Part shown: in pieces, positions 1-9,986 of the stretch | Layout: each line of letters begins with the position of its first letter | Position numbering within the stretch: the stretch's first letter is position 1 | Assembly (NCBI GenBank): GCA_036873755.1 | Contig: JAVTVY010033749.1 | Span: 1 to 64,000 of the forward strand | Direction of reading: 5' to 3' | DNA: 64,000 nucleotides | From: Hanleya hanleyi | Taxonomy: Eukaryota; Mollusca; Polyplacophora; Lepidopleurida; Hanleyidae | Translations under genes and position numbers: made by a program | Notes under the pieces: model-generated | What the model was told of the DNA's origin: nothing | Database searches by the model: none | The model's input: only the letters and a program-made list of their open reading frames with translations

Positions 1-420
1 TAGCTGTTTTGTGGCTTTTAGTCCATGATTTAAGGAAGGTTTGTGTGCTTTAATGACAAATGCCTCTTTGAACAACAAATCAGACCAATGTTGAGATGTA
101 TGTATAATTTTGGTGTTATTAAAAATCACACTTCTAAGATTTGGCTGTACTGTAGGAGCCAAGATTGCCATGCTGTTTAATTTCTTTAGATAATCAAATT
201 GGTCACAGCTTTGACATGATTGAATATCTCACTATTATTGCCCTCAGCATGCTCAGCAGTTTTTGTAATGTTTGGTGCATGCTGGACTCGAAAACTTGTA
301 TACCACCAAGTTACGAAGTTCTGGTGGAATTTGATCTTTCGTGGACGTGAAATAGGACGTTTTCATGTTATTATACAAGACAATAATTTTGATTTCGACG
401 TTTAATAATCTGTTAACTTT
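1..420 (-). pseudogene. C-terminal GIY-YIG remnant of a canonical Penelope-like element
   Basis: On the minus strand the stretch starting near 420 reads ELRNLVVYKF followed by an S-P-A-C-T-K spacing, which is the entry of a GIY-YIG nuclease domain as found at the C-terminus of Penelope-type retroelements. About 60-110 residues later, near 1-100, a second block (SDLLFKEAF, then KPSLNHGLKATKQL) matches the usual end of that protein class. Stops and frame changes lie between the two blocks, so the copy is dead, and it runs off the window edge. This is the RT-first (canonical) architecture, unlike the permuted elements at 20-25 kb. The family call rests on recognising the two blocks by eye. Confidence 0.6.
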
Positions 421-1617
421 TGCCATGGTCGTCCTAACAAGAATTTCGTAACTTGGTGAGGGGGTCATCGTTTGGTGGGTTGCGCTGGCCGCTAGAGACT
501 GGGATATTGTTCTGAAATTCACGTGACGGTGACGTCATCGGTGACCCCATCAGTAGTAGAGAATGGTGAACACTTGGCACATGCCTATCCATATATTCCT
601 CTTCTGCCCCATAGAGGTGGGTAAGTGGCGCACACGAATATGCTCTTTCTATACGACTTTTCGACGGGACAAGCGCACCATGACGTCGCTGGTCATCCGT
701 GGACAGCATACTAGCCTTAATTTGCAGCACGAGAACTTCAATACGACACCATGCACGAAATATTTGGATCAGGTATGGTCCACCTATCGACAAACACCCC
801 CGCACTATGGAGACTGCCATAGCGAATGCGCATGCACACCATTGCATCGACGACTGAATTCATATTACAATCTTGGAATGACGCCTTCCGAAATCTACAG
901 CGTAACCCTGGTCGATAGAACTCCAACACTCCGAGTCAACATGCCGATCGTCATCCATATATGCTCTTGTACTTATCACCCATCCAAGTCATCCTCACGA
1001 GCCGGTGGATCAATCGATAGGTTTGGATCCATACACTGGCTTGGTTAGTTACCGATAGCTCGAGGGGTTTCAACTAAACCGAACCAATCAGCGCGCTGAT
1101 GCATCTCATCAGGCCAATTCGCAGCGAGGTTCGAGTTTTGACTGGTTTGAATTACATCGCCAGACAGAGTACCTTTGAAATCGACATCGGGTGTCAAAGC
1201 GAAAACCGCAGGCTTCAGATTTCGACGCGTTAATTCAAACAACCGACGAGAATGAAATGTATGAGATTGTGTAGGAGTCGAGAACTCATCTAAATCACCA
1301 AAACGGCCCAGGTAAACCCTCTGCGAGGATTTAGGGATTTTAGTGGAAACATGTTTAGAATGATGATACAACAACACCAGTAGCACTTGCGTTTTGTATA
1401 TATATTAGTCCAATATCAAAGAATTCTTTACTAAAATACTCGCCACCAGTATTTCAATGTTCCTTTATAGATTTCATAGTTGCCGTTGTTGAATATTATT
1501 GATATTATTCGTCAGGTATGTTATATTGGCTGAGAAGCATAGACGATGAAAACGTGATGATGTCTTGTCGGCACCCCAGAAAAGTGACAAATTATGAATG
1601 TCGAGTGTGGCCATTCA
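421..1617. other. Stretch without a recognised gene
   Basis: Open frames of up to 161 codons exist on both strands (563-1048 plus; 434-847 and 1045-1386 minus), but they overlap each other and show no motif I recognise. Because decayed viral genes follow at 1.7-5.1 kb on the minus strand, this could be the eroded downstream end of the same relic. I could not confirm any protein. Confidence 0.4.
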
Positions 1618-1702
1618 GTACCTGACCGTCGTCCGCAAAAGGATTTCTTCATCCATAATCGAAATACCTAATCGGAATAGCGAAATAAGACAATATTGTA
1701 GC
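1618..1702 (-). repeat. Diverged 3' tail of the 20-kb Penelope-like family
   Basis: The minus strand of 1673-1702 is identical over about 30 bases to the 3' tail of the Penelope-like copy at 4626-4655 (the stretch containing ATATTGTCTTATTTCGC). The match continues loosely to a shared GGACGACGG near 1628. It marks a small tail fragment inserted in, or next to, the viral relic in the opposite orientation to the other copies. Confidence 0.55.
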
Positions 1703-1714
1703 ACCCATGCATAC

Positions 1715-2036
1715 TTATGGTGATCTCTTAGTAGACCTGCCCACCCGGCGACCAATCTTACCCTCCATGAGATCGCACAACGCCTTGGTGAACACTTTCG
1801 GGGTGTGGTACTGGACTTGAGGGAGTACAAAGAGATACGGCTTGCTGGCGTGCGTGATCAGATACCACAAAACGTCCTCTTTCACGTTGTACCACGTATA
1901 CGGGTACTGGATATTTACCACATTCCCAACGACTAGGCAGGTGCAAGGGTTGGGGTAACTGTGTTTCGTAGTGAGTTAAGGTATTGCTCGGGAACACGGC
2001 GGCCGATCTGTTACTGGGTAGTGTGAGGTAAAACAT
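1715..2036 (-). pseudogene. N-terminal fragment of an adintovirus/Maverick-associated protein, probable structural role
   Basis: The minus strand opens with MFYLTLPSN at 2036 and continues, after a frame change near 1925, with NIQYPYTWYNV. This N-terminus is typical of a protein of unknown exact role found beside packaging-ATPase and small basic virion-type genes in integrated viral elements of invertebrates. Its position downstream of the small basic and MILVEPR proteins agrees with that. A TATATTAA-like box lies about 35-45 bases upstream (around 2070-2080, minus). The reading frame is broken and the C-terminal part is missing or unrecognisable. A structural (capsid accessory) function is an inference from neighbours only. 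Confidence 0.55.
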
Positions 2037-2138
2037 GGTGACTGAGTTTTTCTGTACCCGCTCCCGGTATTAATATAGTTGTCCCAGGCCTTGGGCGTTT
2101 GTTCCCGGCGTCGTGAACGTCGCGGTGACTTGCTACGT

Positions 2139-2919
2139 GTCAGGACTCTCGAGCTGTGAGGTGTTCAGTTTGGTCAGAGGTGGTGTAGTAAAAAGGTGTG
2201 AAAGGTTTTCGTAAGAAGCGTACCCCTTGTGGTGTTTTGGGTGGTGTCTCCGGTTCCCACTCAGCTTCCCCTGTCCGTGGGGGTCCCGTCTGCCGTTGTG
2301 GCTTGCGAGGTGCACGTATCGGCGATTGCTGGACCCGCTGCATCCAGGCCCAGCGTTGGGGCTTCACCATCAATTCCTGTGGTACAATAATGCATTTCAA
2401 GCCGTGAGCAAAGATCTCTCATCCCTCAGGATCCGCGTGTGACCTGCGTTGACGCATGGAGTCATTCACTAAAACCGTCATGTGGGTACCGTGAACTACC
2501 CGATTCTGTACCAGTAGTTCACCTTTATCATTCCAAGCCATGTTAGGTTTGTCTTTCACCCGTTGTAATACCAGGCCAGCTTGTTTCTTGAACGATGCAG
2601 GTACACTCTTTGAGACTTTGTCATCGACCCACTGTGAGACTGTGGGCAGTAAACCTGATAATGGTGGCTGGAGGTCATGTGATGCTGAAGTCGCCGGTAT
2701 GTCGCGTGGTGGGATAGGGATGGTTTTGTATTGGTCCATGAACGTCATGTATCGCTGAAGCGTCGCATTGTACCGTTGTATTTTCTCACTGTCGGTTAAC
2801 CCCGGTCGTTGTAAGATCTGACACATCTCTTCATCGAGTGTGTTCAACGTACTGATGGTAGAGGGTACGGGGTACGGTGATTGGCGGCTTTGAAGGAGAC
2901 GCGGTTCGACGAGGATCAT
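2139..2919 (-). pseudogene. Viral-relic protein starting MILVEPRLL, broken
   Basis: The frame starts with ATG at 2919 and runs 166 codons to a stop at 2419. The reading then continues in a related frame to about 2139. Visible blocks are MILVEPRLLQ at the N-terminus, an acidic helical stretch (LDEEMCQILQRPGLTDSEK), and a C-terminal block NMAWNDKGELL...HGTHMTVLVND. This combination belongs to an uncharacterised family that accompanies packaging ATPases in invertebrate adintovirus-like elements. The stop near 2417 falls where TGG would be expected, giving TGA. The ATG overlaps the end of the upstream GGFL protein by a few bases, implying compact viral gene packing. Biochemical function unknown. 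Confidence 0.6.
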
Positions 2920-2925
2920 TTTTTC

Positions 2926-3271
2926 GTGTGGTTCCTTGTCGGCCTAACGGTCCGCCCAATATCGGACCCAACATGGAAGCGGCCAACGGTGCTAAGATTG
3001 CCCTGAGAAAGCCTCCTTTCTGTAAACATTTTTCTTCTTAGGCTGAGAGACTTTTTTCTGACCGGGGTTCGGAGACCTGTCTTATACTTGAACAACTTGG
3101 TCTTTGAGTCGGAGTCAGTGGTACGTTGCCTTTCAACAGGTTATACCCGCTCTCGCACAGACAGCGTACAAGATCAGTGTCCGCGTCACGTATAATGGTT
3201 GGGACCAACTCGGGTGGGGTCCTCTTCAATACACGGAACGTCGGGGAGTGCTTCCGTACTCGTGCGAACAT
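2926..3271 (-). pseudogene. Small basic virion-type protein with QKGGFL motif, frameshifted
   Basis: Minus-strand reading begins near 3271 with MFARVRKHSPTFRVLKR, then a helix containing DTDLVRCLCESGYNLLKG and NVPLTP. After frameshifts near 3100 and 3020 it continues into a basic stretch and QKGGFLRAILAPLAA, a hydrophobic Gly-rich tail. Short basic proteins with a GGFL tail are common in invertebrate adinto-like elements and are compared with small adenoviral core or membrane-active proteins; that comparison is inference. It lies directly upstream of the MILVEPR gene. At least two frameshifts make this copy non-functional. Confidence 0.6.
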
Positions 3272-3409
3272 CTAATGTACAAATAATGCCGGACTCCTCA
3301 AACCTACGCTTTTTATTATGGGTCTACAAATACAACATGAACAATGATGGTGTGTTCTATATATTTTATTATCCCCATCATCAAACACACACCCCAGCTG
3401 GGGGAGCCA

Positions 3410-3806
3410 CGGTGGGTGTATTTACATCATTTTTGTACACGTGGTGGGTCTCTCCGGGAAAGATACCAGTCAGTAGTCGAAGGTGGTCGGGGGTGGCTTG
3501 CTGAGGGGTTGTCGCATCTTTAAAGGCTTCCAATGCAAACTGAGTGCGGCCGGGGTACATCTGTCTCGCCAGTTACAGCAGTTGAATGGTATCTCTCGTG
3601 TACCACCAGGTAGTGTGCATTTAAGCTGATGTTCCGATGTTCTTTGTTTTTGGTGAATAGATTCTGCACAATGTAGATGGTGCTGAGTCGGCGATGATGG
3701 CTGCCTTTGGTGAAGAGTTGGGTGAGCGAGCGTCTGTCTCCGCCATGAGATGATTCAGGATGACCACGGTGTCCGGTTCCAGATCAGCCACGTTGGGTAG
3801 GCCTTC
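3410..3806 (-). pseudogene. C-terminal half of an A32-like packaging ATPase, decayed
   Basis: Minus-strand reading from 3806 gives EGLPNVADL, then a Walker-B-like strand VVILNHLMAE in which the two expected acidic residues read Asn-His. After a frameshift near 3740 come FTKGSHHRRLSTIYIVQNLF and ISLNAHYLVV. A stop and further shifts follow before RQMYPGRTQFALEAFKDAT and the C-terminus near 3410. The order of motifs matches the intact ATPase at 53,184-54,137. The N-terminal half sits at 4742-5092, separated by a Penelope-type insertion. Lost Walker B acids, a frameshift and a stop show the gene was already dying independently of the insertion, or decayed after it. Confidence 0.8.
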
Positions 3807-4739
3807 AAAGCCCGTTCCTTCTCATTCACCAAACGCTATATAGACGATCTTCTCGCTGTGGATAATCGCTATATAAATGACGCAGTGAAGGATATATATC
3901 CACCTTCACTGGATTTGAAGGAAATTACAGATAGCCCTACAGGCACATCATATTTAGATCTATATCTCTATAAAAATGAAGCGGGCATTCTCTGTCGTCG
4001 ACTTTATGACAAAAGAGATGATTACAATTTCGACATCGTAAACTATCCCTTTCTGGACAGTAATATTCCAGTGGGACCTGCATATGGCGTATACATATCT
4101 CGCTTAGTAGCATTTGCTAGATCCTGTATTAAATGTGACGATTTTAATCAACGTCACACAACATTGGTGCAGAAACTTAAAAAACAGGGCTATTCCACCA
4201 AGCGCCTACACTCAAAGTTTCTCAAATTTGGCGATACATATCGCATGCTGATAGCAAAATACGAACGTAGCGTGCAAGATCTATGGCTCTACGTTTCGTA
4301 ACTTGTGCCTAATTCCGCTTAACCCGGGGCTAGGGGCCGTATGAACCCATGTACTTCAAGAACCTCATGGTACTCATATGAACAGTCACAATCAAAGCGT
4401 GACTGAGATACATCATTCTTTAGATGACGAATTTACAACGAATATTATGGATTAAGAATACTGATCAGCGAAACGGATTTGATATTTTCGGAACATCATG
4501 ATGTCTTGCCAGCATCATTGAAAACTGTTGACCGCTTCTCTCTTGCAGGAAACAAGCCTATGTATATGTATGTATACTATGATTGACTTTTTGAATTTGG
4601 TGCAATACTGTTATATGGAAAATGATGCTACAATATTGTCTTATTTCGCTATTCCGTCTTTGGATTATGGACGCGGATATTCTCTAATGGACGACGGCTG
4701 GATTATGAATGACGGACTAGACGACTAGACGCTTGTAAT
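3807..4739 (+). mobile_element. 5'-truncated permuted Penelope-like element, copy 1
   Basis: The copy begins inside the reverse transcriptase (KARSFSFTKRYIDDLLA at the very start, minus its first residues in frame) and runs through the RT C-terminal domain to a stop near 4301. The structured 3' region (about 4325-4435) and the conserved tail ending TTGTAAT at 4739 follow. It interrupts the minus-strand viral ATPase exactly between codons of a conserved motif. The bases TTC occur at both junctions (3804-3806 and 4739-4741), giving a 2-3 bp target duplication. RT motif C (YIDD) is present, but motifs A and B are absent by truncation. Confidence 0.85.
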
Positions 4740-4741
4740 TC

Positions 4742-5092
4742 CACGAACGTGATGTTCGGCATTGCCGCATACGCCGCCTGCCATTCTCCGTAACACCACA
4801 CGTCCCGGGCAATGGGTGGCGTAATCACGTTGTCGGCGTAGTGGAGGAGTTTCTGAACGAAGTGTGTTTTGCTTGACCCCGTCGGTCCTGCGATGACGCA
4901 GGTGAGGGGATGTTTCCTCTGGGGGTCCATGATTGGAGGTGTATCTGCTGTCGTGGTAACCCGCTCTGTAAATTTGGTACTAGTGAACCCGGGTCGTCGG
5001 TGCAACCGCGTTGGTCGCTGTTGTCGGTACGTTACGGCGTTCACTGAGGGTAATGAAATGAGGTGGGTTTTCATGTGTAGTGGACACTGCAA
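4742..5092 (-). pseudogene. N-terminal half of an A32-like packaging ATPase
   Basis: The minus-strand frame from 5092 contains PLTCVIAGPTGSSKTHF, a Walker A loop, followed by VWCYGEWQAAYA and NITFV just before the Penelope-type insertion at 4739. The intact relative at 53,184 has the equivalent GPTGCGKT and VWCYSQWQSAYE blocks. The upstream part keeps only CPLHMKTHL, possibly the remains of the N-terminal C2H2 finger seen in the intact copy. A TATAAAG-like box is visible on the minus strand near 5440. Packaging ATPases of this class pump viral DNA into capsids. Confidence 0.8.
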
Positions 5093-5480
5093 TACTTGGT
5101 GTAGGTCTCAATGCGTATACTCGGTGTGGTGGTTGTGGTGATGACTGGGCTCGTTTCGATCACGGGTTTGACTGATGTAGAAAGGTTTGTGGACTGGTTT
5201 GATTACCACTCACTTCGAGTGTCCTTGGTTGGTTAAGTAGAGAGATGAGCTACACAACCTCGTAAAACAGATCTCCGTATAAAATGCACAGTAGGTTTAG
5301 CAATGTCACCACAAAGTTCACTTGCGTTTTGCGCGTTTTGGGAAACGTGATGTTCAGGGGCGATCGCTGTTTGTCCATAGCACTGTGTTCATGGTGGAGC
5401 GTAAAATGAAGGATGCCGGCTGTGGGTTCTGGCTTTATAGCCGTTACACCTGGTAGGAATTGAACGAATTGGGCCCCCCC
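5093..5480. other. Upstream region of the viral ATPase relic, no gene
   Basis: No convincing frame is present. A CTATAAAG sequence on the minus strand near 5438-5446 could be the relic promoter, though the distance to the ATPase frame (about 350 bases) is larger than for the other relic genes. Confidence 0.35.
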
Positions 5481-5995
5481 TTGCCATTTAACCCTACCTG
5501 GACTGGGGGGGGGGCAAAATGACCCCCTATCAAACTTTCTGTGCTATCTCCGGGACGACAAAAATGGAGAGCTGAAACTCCGTGAGTTTATAGTTTAACA
5601 TAATGGGGTCATTTTGAGCCTATTTGCCTGATCCCCCGAGCAGCGGATCGTCGGAAAATTCAAACTGGCGACCAAGTGGGGTACCAGAAGTGATTTTTGG
5701 GTAATATTTCTTCAAAATTTCTCCTTTTTCGCGACGAAAAGTGGACAAAAACTATTTTATTTCACATCACATCAATATTTGCTAATTATCATGCAGTTTT
5801 AGCGGAGAAATTGCATAAATAATTTTTTTTTAAATCTGCCCGAAAAATCGAAATTTTTTTACATGGCCTGGTAGGGCTTGCCCCAAGGATAGGGTGTGGT
5901 AAGTTTCAACTCCCTAGCTCAAGGAATAAGAAAAATAAATAGGGGGCCATCTCGCCCCACCAGGCCAGGATAGGTCCCAAAAAGCCCAGGCCAGA
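5481..5995. repeat. Imperfect terminal-inverted-repeat element
   Basis: The left end (ACCTGGACTGGGG...GGCAAAATGACCCCCTA, about 5500-5535) matches the reverse complement of the right end (TAGGGGGCCATCTCGCCCCACCAGGCC, about 5939-5966). The inner arms also agree around AGCTGAAACTCC / GAGTTTCAACTCC. The interior is AT-rich with homopolymer runs and no coding frame, which fits a MITE-like element placed between two viral relics. Confidence 0.5.
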
Positions 5996-6004
5996 TAGAG
6001 TTAA

Positions 6005-6591
6005 CGAGAGTCTTATCTCGGCGGCACAAGGGTTTTCAGGATGCTTTCCACGGTGTAGCAGTCTTGTGCTGTTTTTACCACTGGCTGTAATTCTACGTCG
6101 CAAAAGGTCCCTAGCAACGATTTCCCTTGAAGATCTTCGAGTTCATAGACACGTGGCTGTCGGGTATGCGCCATTTGATCTTGACGACTTTACTAATGCG
6201 CACATGGTCGTCGACCTTGAACACCACCTTCGATCGTGGTTGAGCATGACTGGGGTACAAGACACGTCGCACTTGGGATTCGTTGCGTTTAGTAACAGTG
6301 ATGGGTGCTCTCTGAATACTACGGGGATAGGACCGATTGTAACCCTCCACCAGCTGGGGGAGAACATCAATGTACCGCCTTGTATTCTTGTAGGTGAAAT
6401 ATTTACACATGCGGCCTTTGAACGTCCGATTGAACCTTTCGACGATCGAGGCCTTCGTCTCGTTGAACGTGTAAAAGAACACCTTCTGCGCTTTCAGAAA
6501 CTATTGAAAGGTTCTGTTGAGAAATTCCGTGCCTTCGTCGGTTTGCAAATACAATGGCTTGCGACCCGTCTTGAAGATACCCTTAAAGGCT
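6005..6591 (-). pseudogene. Retroviral-type (DDE) integrase, C-terminal fragment
   Basis: Minus-strand reading shows LYLQTDEGTEFLN-like remnants near 6560, then FNETKASIVERFNRTFKG, the block carrying the catalytic Glu, and KYFTYKNTRRYIDVLPQLV, APITVTKRNE and a C-terminal SH3/chromo-like tail. This is the integrase class of Maverick/Polinton and adintovirus elements, which joins element ends to host DNA. It is 80% or more similar by eye to the relic at 33.7-34.5 kb. Frame breaks near 6485 and 6110 and a 770-bp insertion at 6592 disrupt it. The N-terminal part resumes at 7365. Confidence 0.8.
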
Positions 6592-7361
6592 AGGGCCCTG
6601 GGCTAGGGGCAGTGTGATCATATCATCCAAGTTGCCACATGAACAGGTACAATAAAAGCGTACCTGAGATACAACACATATCACGAATCGTTAGATTCTT
6701 GGTATGTGCTTTCGAGTAGGTTAACCTGAAGACTATACTGTGAAGTCATGTGGTTCTGTCAGTATGTCGGCACCTTTTCTCACTTCCTATTTCCCACTAT
6801 GGCTCTGTCAGTATGTCGGCACCTCTTCTCACTTCCCTTATATGTGTTGTAATTTTTACCTGTATATGGCGAGATTCTGCTGGTGGACGTTTCGTCACCG
6901 AGACCCACCCCCTGTACAGACTTTTTGGTCTTTGATATATGTTGGCATTTATGGGAAGTTGATGCTGGGTCGACATCGGGCCTTACAGACTAGTCTTTTG
7001 TGCTAAATGCCGTCATTTTCATCTGACGACGATACAGCTCAGCAATCCCCAGTGTACGAGTTGTCACATCGAAACAGCTCACCAATTACCGATATACGAG
7101 TTGCCAGAGCATTTCCATCATAGCTCTCTAAATTTGTATCTAATACCGCTTATGCCGGTGATAGGGCCGTGTGGTCATATCATCCAAGTTGCCACATGAA
7201 CAGGTACAATAAAAGCGTACCTGAGATACAACACATATCACGAATCGTTTGATTCTTAATATGTGCTTTAGAATAGGTTAACCGGAAGACTACACGGTGA
7301 AGTCATGTGGCTCTGTCAGTATGTCGGCACCTCTTCCCACTTCCCTTATATGCGTTGTAAT
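6592..7361 (+). mobile_element. 508-bp non-autonomous Penelope-related unit with a partial leading copy
   Basis: A 508-bp unit (6854-7361) is preceded by the last about 260 bp of the same unit (6592-6853). Both end in GTTGTAAT, and the repeat spacing is exactly 508. The unit starts with a block shared with the coding Penelope-like element at 20,899 (ACCTGTATATG, then GATTCTGCTGGTGGAC). It ends with the shared structured RNA (7150-7262) and has no open frame. The partial-plus-full layout equals the pLTR layout of Penelope-like elements and of animal retrozymes. It interrupts the viral integrase. A second copy lies at 25,210-25,735 on the minus strand. Confidence 0.75.
7150..7262 (+). ncRNA. 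Two-hairpin structured RNA in the non-autonomous Penelope-related unit
   Basis: Helix A pairs GTGTGG with CCACAT. A GAACA linker leads to helix B, CAGGTAC-AATAAAAGC-GTACCTG, followed by AGATAC and a third hairpin built on ACATAT...ATGTG. The same fold occurs at 6600-6710 and on the minus strand at 25,280-25,408. The coding elements have the same loops and linkers but different, still complementary, stem bases. A self-cleaving ribozyme or a reverse-transcriptase recognition structure are both possible; no known ribozyme core could be fitted. Confidence 0.6.
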
Positions 7362-7364
7362 TTG

Positions 7365-7696
7365 TTCGGATGGGTACCACCCACGCCTTCTTTGACAGAA
7401 TATCGACGCATGTCAAGATATACCGATTCCCATCGTCGTATTTGGCAAAAGCGCTCATATCGACCAAATCGGCTTGCATTGGGCATCTATACCACCCACG
7501 ATGACCCGGTTCCGTGGGAAATGGTGGCGGGCAGCTCGATGCTAGGTTTAGGTGTTTTTTTTAATCGATCTCGGGCTTGGGCACGTTATATCCCCTGTGG
7601 CTTGGCCGCTGGATAAAGAGCTGACAATCCACTATACGCAGCCGGATACCCAGGACTATAATACAACGTATCCAACACATTCTCCCAGCTCTTCAT
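7365..7696 (-). pseudogene. Integrase N-terminal fragment
   Basis: The minus strand from ATG at 7696 parallels the integrase start at 34,679 (the GPKNWE-like opening, the region before the first catalytic Asp, and the VGGTHP block at the 7365 edge). It is the upstream half of the gene whose downstream half is at 6005-6591. A TATATAAA box on the minus strand at 7729-7736 lies 33 bases before the ATG, as in the 34.7-kb copy. About 30 bases of the gene are missing at the insertion site. Several frame breaks are present. Confidence 0.7.
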
Positions 7697-7772
7697 ATTG
7701 AATGACGCAGGTGGTCAGTTTCCTTCGTTTTATATAAAGGCACCCTGGGTTGGCTTAGGTTAGGCGGATAGT

Positions 7773-8192
7773 CTATGGCATCGTCTTCTGGCTCCGCTTC
7801 ATTGATGGGTTTGATAATTTGTTCATTGGGTCACACAGGACACGAACCCAGCCCAACTGAACAGCTGACCGCTCGTCCGGTGTAAATAGCTGTTTCATAA
7901 TAGGCACTACTTTCTCGAAGGCTGTCCACAGGTCAGGGTCTTGGGTGAAGCTTCGCGTAGGGTCATGGTAACGCCCCAGGCGTGCAAAGAATGGTCTGCG
8001 GTGTACGTAGATGGCATTGTCTTTGTGGATGAGGTCCCCATCGAGCTTACCGCTCAATACCCGTTTAAATTTGATTCAGCCGCCACGGTGTTACGTAACC
8101 GTATTCGATATGGTCTCAACGCGACCAGCAAACATCAACACGGTCTTCCACTATGGTGACTTTATCCTCATAGACGTGTAACTCCACCTGGG
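7773..8192 (-). pseudogene. PC4-like protein of a viral relic, frameshifted
   Basis: The frame after 8057 reads SGKLDGDLIH, then IYVHRRPFFARLGRY and LWTAFEKVVPIMKQL, which is the C-terminal two thirds of the intact protein at 35,983-36,531. The start (VLLAILPLTPQVELHVY near 8190-8230) is in another frame. The repeated pattern of a beta-rich stretch closed by an L-x-R-x-G-W or L-x-x-x-x-W helix resembles the ssDNA-binding PC4 (p15) fold. That fold call is by pattern only. In this relic the genes between integrase and PC4-like protein (present at 34.7-35.9 kb) are missing, so the copy also has an internal deletion. Confidence 0.6.
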
Positions 8193-8291
8193 GTGTTAGG
8201 GGAAGGATTGCTAGTAGGACTGGTGACCCGGTTGACCAAATGGCGAACGATGAATGACGCACACTGTGACTGACCCTCGTATATATCAGAG

Positions 8292-8497
8292 CATCTGGGG
8301 TCACATTGACCTAAAACATTTGTATATGACCTCTGTGACATCACTTCCGTTTCCGGTCACGTGACTGGAAGTGGCCTTTGACTCCTGCGTACCATTATTA
8401 ATATTCGGTATTGTGCGCATGCGCAGGGGTTGACCGGAACAGAAAGTGACGTCACAGAGGTCATATGCAAATTTTTGAGGTCAATCTGACCCAGATG
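8292..8497. mobile_element. Palindromic MITE, family M1
   Basis: The ends CATCTGGGGTCACATTGACC and its counterpart GGTCAATCTGACCCAGATG are inverted. The pairing continues inward through TTTGTATATGACCTCTGTGAC for about 55 bp per arm. A related copy is at 38,239-38,503 and partial ones at 25,917-26,036. No coding capacity is visible, and the mobilising transposase is not in the window. Confidence 0.8.
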
Positions 8498-8962
8498 CAA
8501 CTTCTTCTATTACTCCCGAATACCAAGCAGCAAGTCCTGTGCTGCAAATGTGACCGATAGCTTCTTAACGTGGAGCTCATATGTCTATGTGCATGTAGAG
8601 GAGGGGAATCTTGGGCCGAATCTCCATAATTTTCAGATAAAAACAAAACATGCAGTATCCGTTTACTCGGTGGAGTAGAAAAATCGAACGTATGACACTC
8701 CAGTCACCTGGCTTACTCGGACCAATGTCCAGACCAGATGTTCGCGTATTTTTATCATGTTGATATTACGATAGCATTGCTAGCACCAGTAATGTTACGG
8801 CATGTATGTATCTCAGCCATACTTTCATTGAATGTCTATGTGTACACCTTGGATGACTGTTCTGGTAATCATATGTAGGCCCTTGTGTATGACGTATAGA
8901 ATTTGAATACTACTACTAGTTTATTTCTTCCGTTTTAGATCAAGCTATTCAGCTTGAAGGTC
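8498..8962. other. Unassigned intergenic DNA
   Basis: Only short frames are present, and I see no repeat or motif I can support. Confidence 0.4.
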
Positions 8963-9084
8963 AAGGCGTCCTTGTAAGATACACGTCCCGAATGTTCTCG
9001 ATAAGACACAGGACACTGAGTCTAAGGCGTCCTTGTAAGATACACGTCCCGAATGTTCTCGATAAGACACAGTGTCCTGAGTCT
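8963..9084. repeat. Tandem duplication, 2 x about 61 bp
   Basis: AAGGCGTCCTTGTAAGATAC through CGATAAGACACA occurs twice in immediate succession. The copies differ mainly in a block that reads GGACACTG in the first and GTGTCCTG in the second, that is, inverted. Confidence 0.85.
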
Positions 9085-9741
9085 AAGCCTACGACGAGTA
9101 CGATTGTAGTTTGTGGTGTCCGTTAGCTATATTCAACGCGAGTATTTGTTGTATTATCGTACTAAAAAAGCAGAAAGATGAATACATTTAACGTCACCCG
9201 TAATCTAAAGCTCGATATAAACCGTTAAACATATCTCGTGTAGTGCCGAAGGCGAATGTGTTTTTCTTCGGCTAGACCTCGCATCTAACACATATTAAAC
9301 TGTATATCGCTTGCTTTAATATATAATTTCAAGAAAAAGGTGAATGCGAGACAAACGTTAATTCAGAGGGGACGCTTAAGCTATCTTATATTGAAAAAAA
9401 AACTGTGGGGATGTTTTTTATCTGCTGACGTAATCGTAGTTTTGGTGGTTGCTTGAACTATGTATGTTTGTTAGTCGAATTCGCTATAATTCATATGGAA
9501 ATAAATAAATTGTCTGGAAATGGATGGTGCGTGTGTATCTCGAAGGGGGGAGGGGAGGGGGGTGATACTGGAATAACAAACAGTACTTCATTGTGCTTGC
9601 CTCATCTCTCGGCCATAACCAATGTGAATTGTGTTAGTGCCAATAAAGAATTGAATTGAATTAAATTGAATATCTAGTTCAGTGGTAACAGCCTGAAAAT
9701 CCCCGTGTTACGATAACCCAAACATGCATATACAAGTACAG
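9085..9741. other. Intergenic DNA with a possible retroposon tail
   Basis: No gene is seen. At 9641-9672 the sequence CAATAAAGAATTGAATTG followed by further AATTGA units resembles the microsatellite-like tail of a non-LTR retroposon, but no upstream coding part is recognisable. Confidence 0.35.
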
Positions 9742-9986
9742 CATATATGCTCTCAAAACTACTGTGCACAAAAAGTACACTAAAGGTGCGGAAAAAATTA
9801 TCATGCACAGTGGTGTGTAGCTTTTATATCCACTTTTGTGTGCGTCTTTTACACACATGTACTTTCGGCATAATGTGTTTTCAGAAGTATACAAAACTGC
9901 GTATAAATTGTTCCCACCACTGTGCATGATAATTTTTGCAACACTTTGTGCATCTTTTGTACACAGCATTTTTTAGAGTGTATATG
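9742..9986. mobile_element. Palindromic MITE, family M2
   Basis: The arms CATATATGCTCTC...AATTATCATGCACAGTGGTG and CCACCACTGTGCATGATAATT...AGAGTGTATATG are inverted over about 75 bp with a few mismatches. The overlapping frames on both strands are a by-product of the palindrome. Confidence 0.75.

Noticed and set aside
563..1048. 161-codon plus-strand frame as a gene
   Set aside because: Opposite-strand frames of similar size overlap it and no family or motif is visible.
7021..7110. Hammerhead-ribozyme words (CTGACGA, CGAAAC, GTC) in the 508-bp unit, also near 25,480-25,550
   Set aside because: The three core words occur in the right order, but stems I and II cannot be formed consistently in both copies. 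I could not build a valid three-helix hammerhead.
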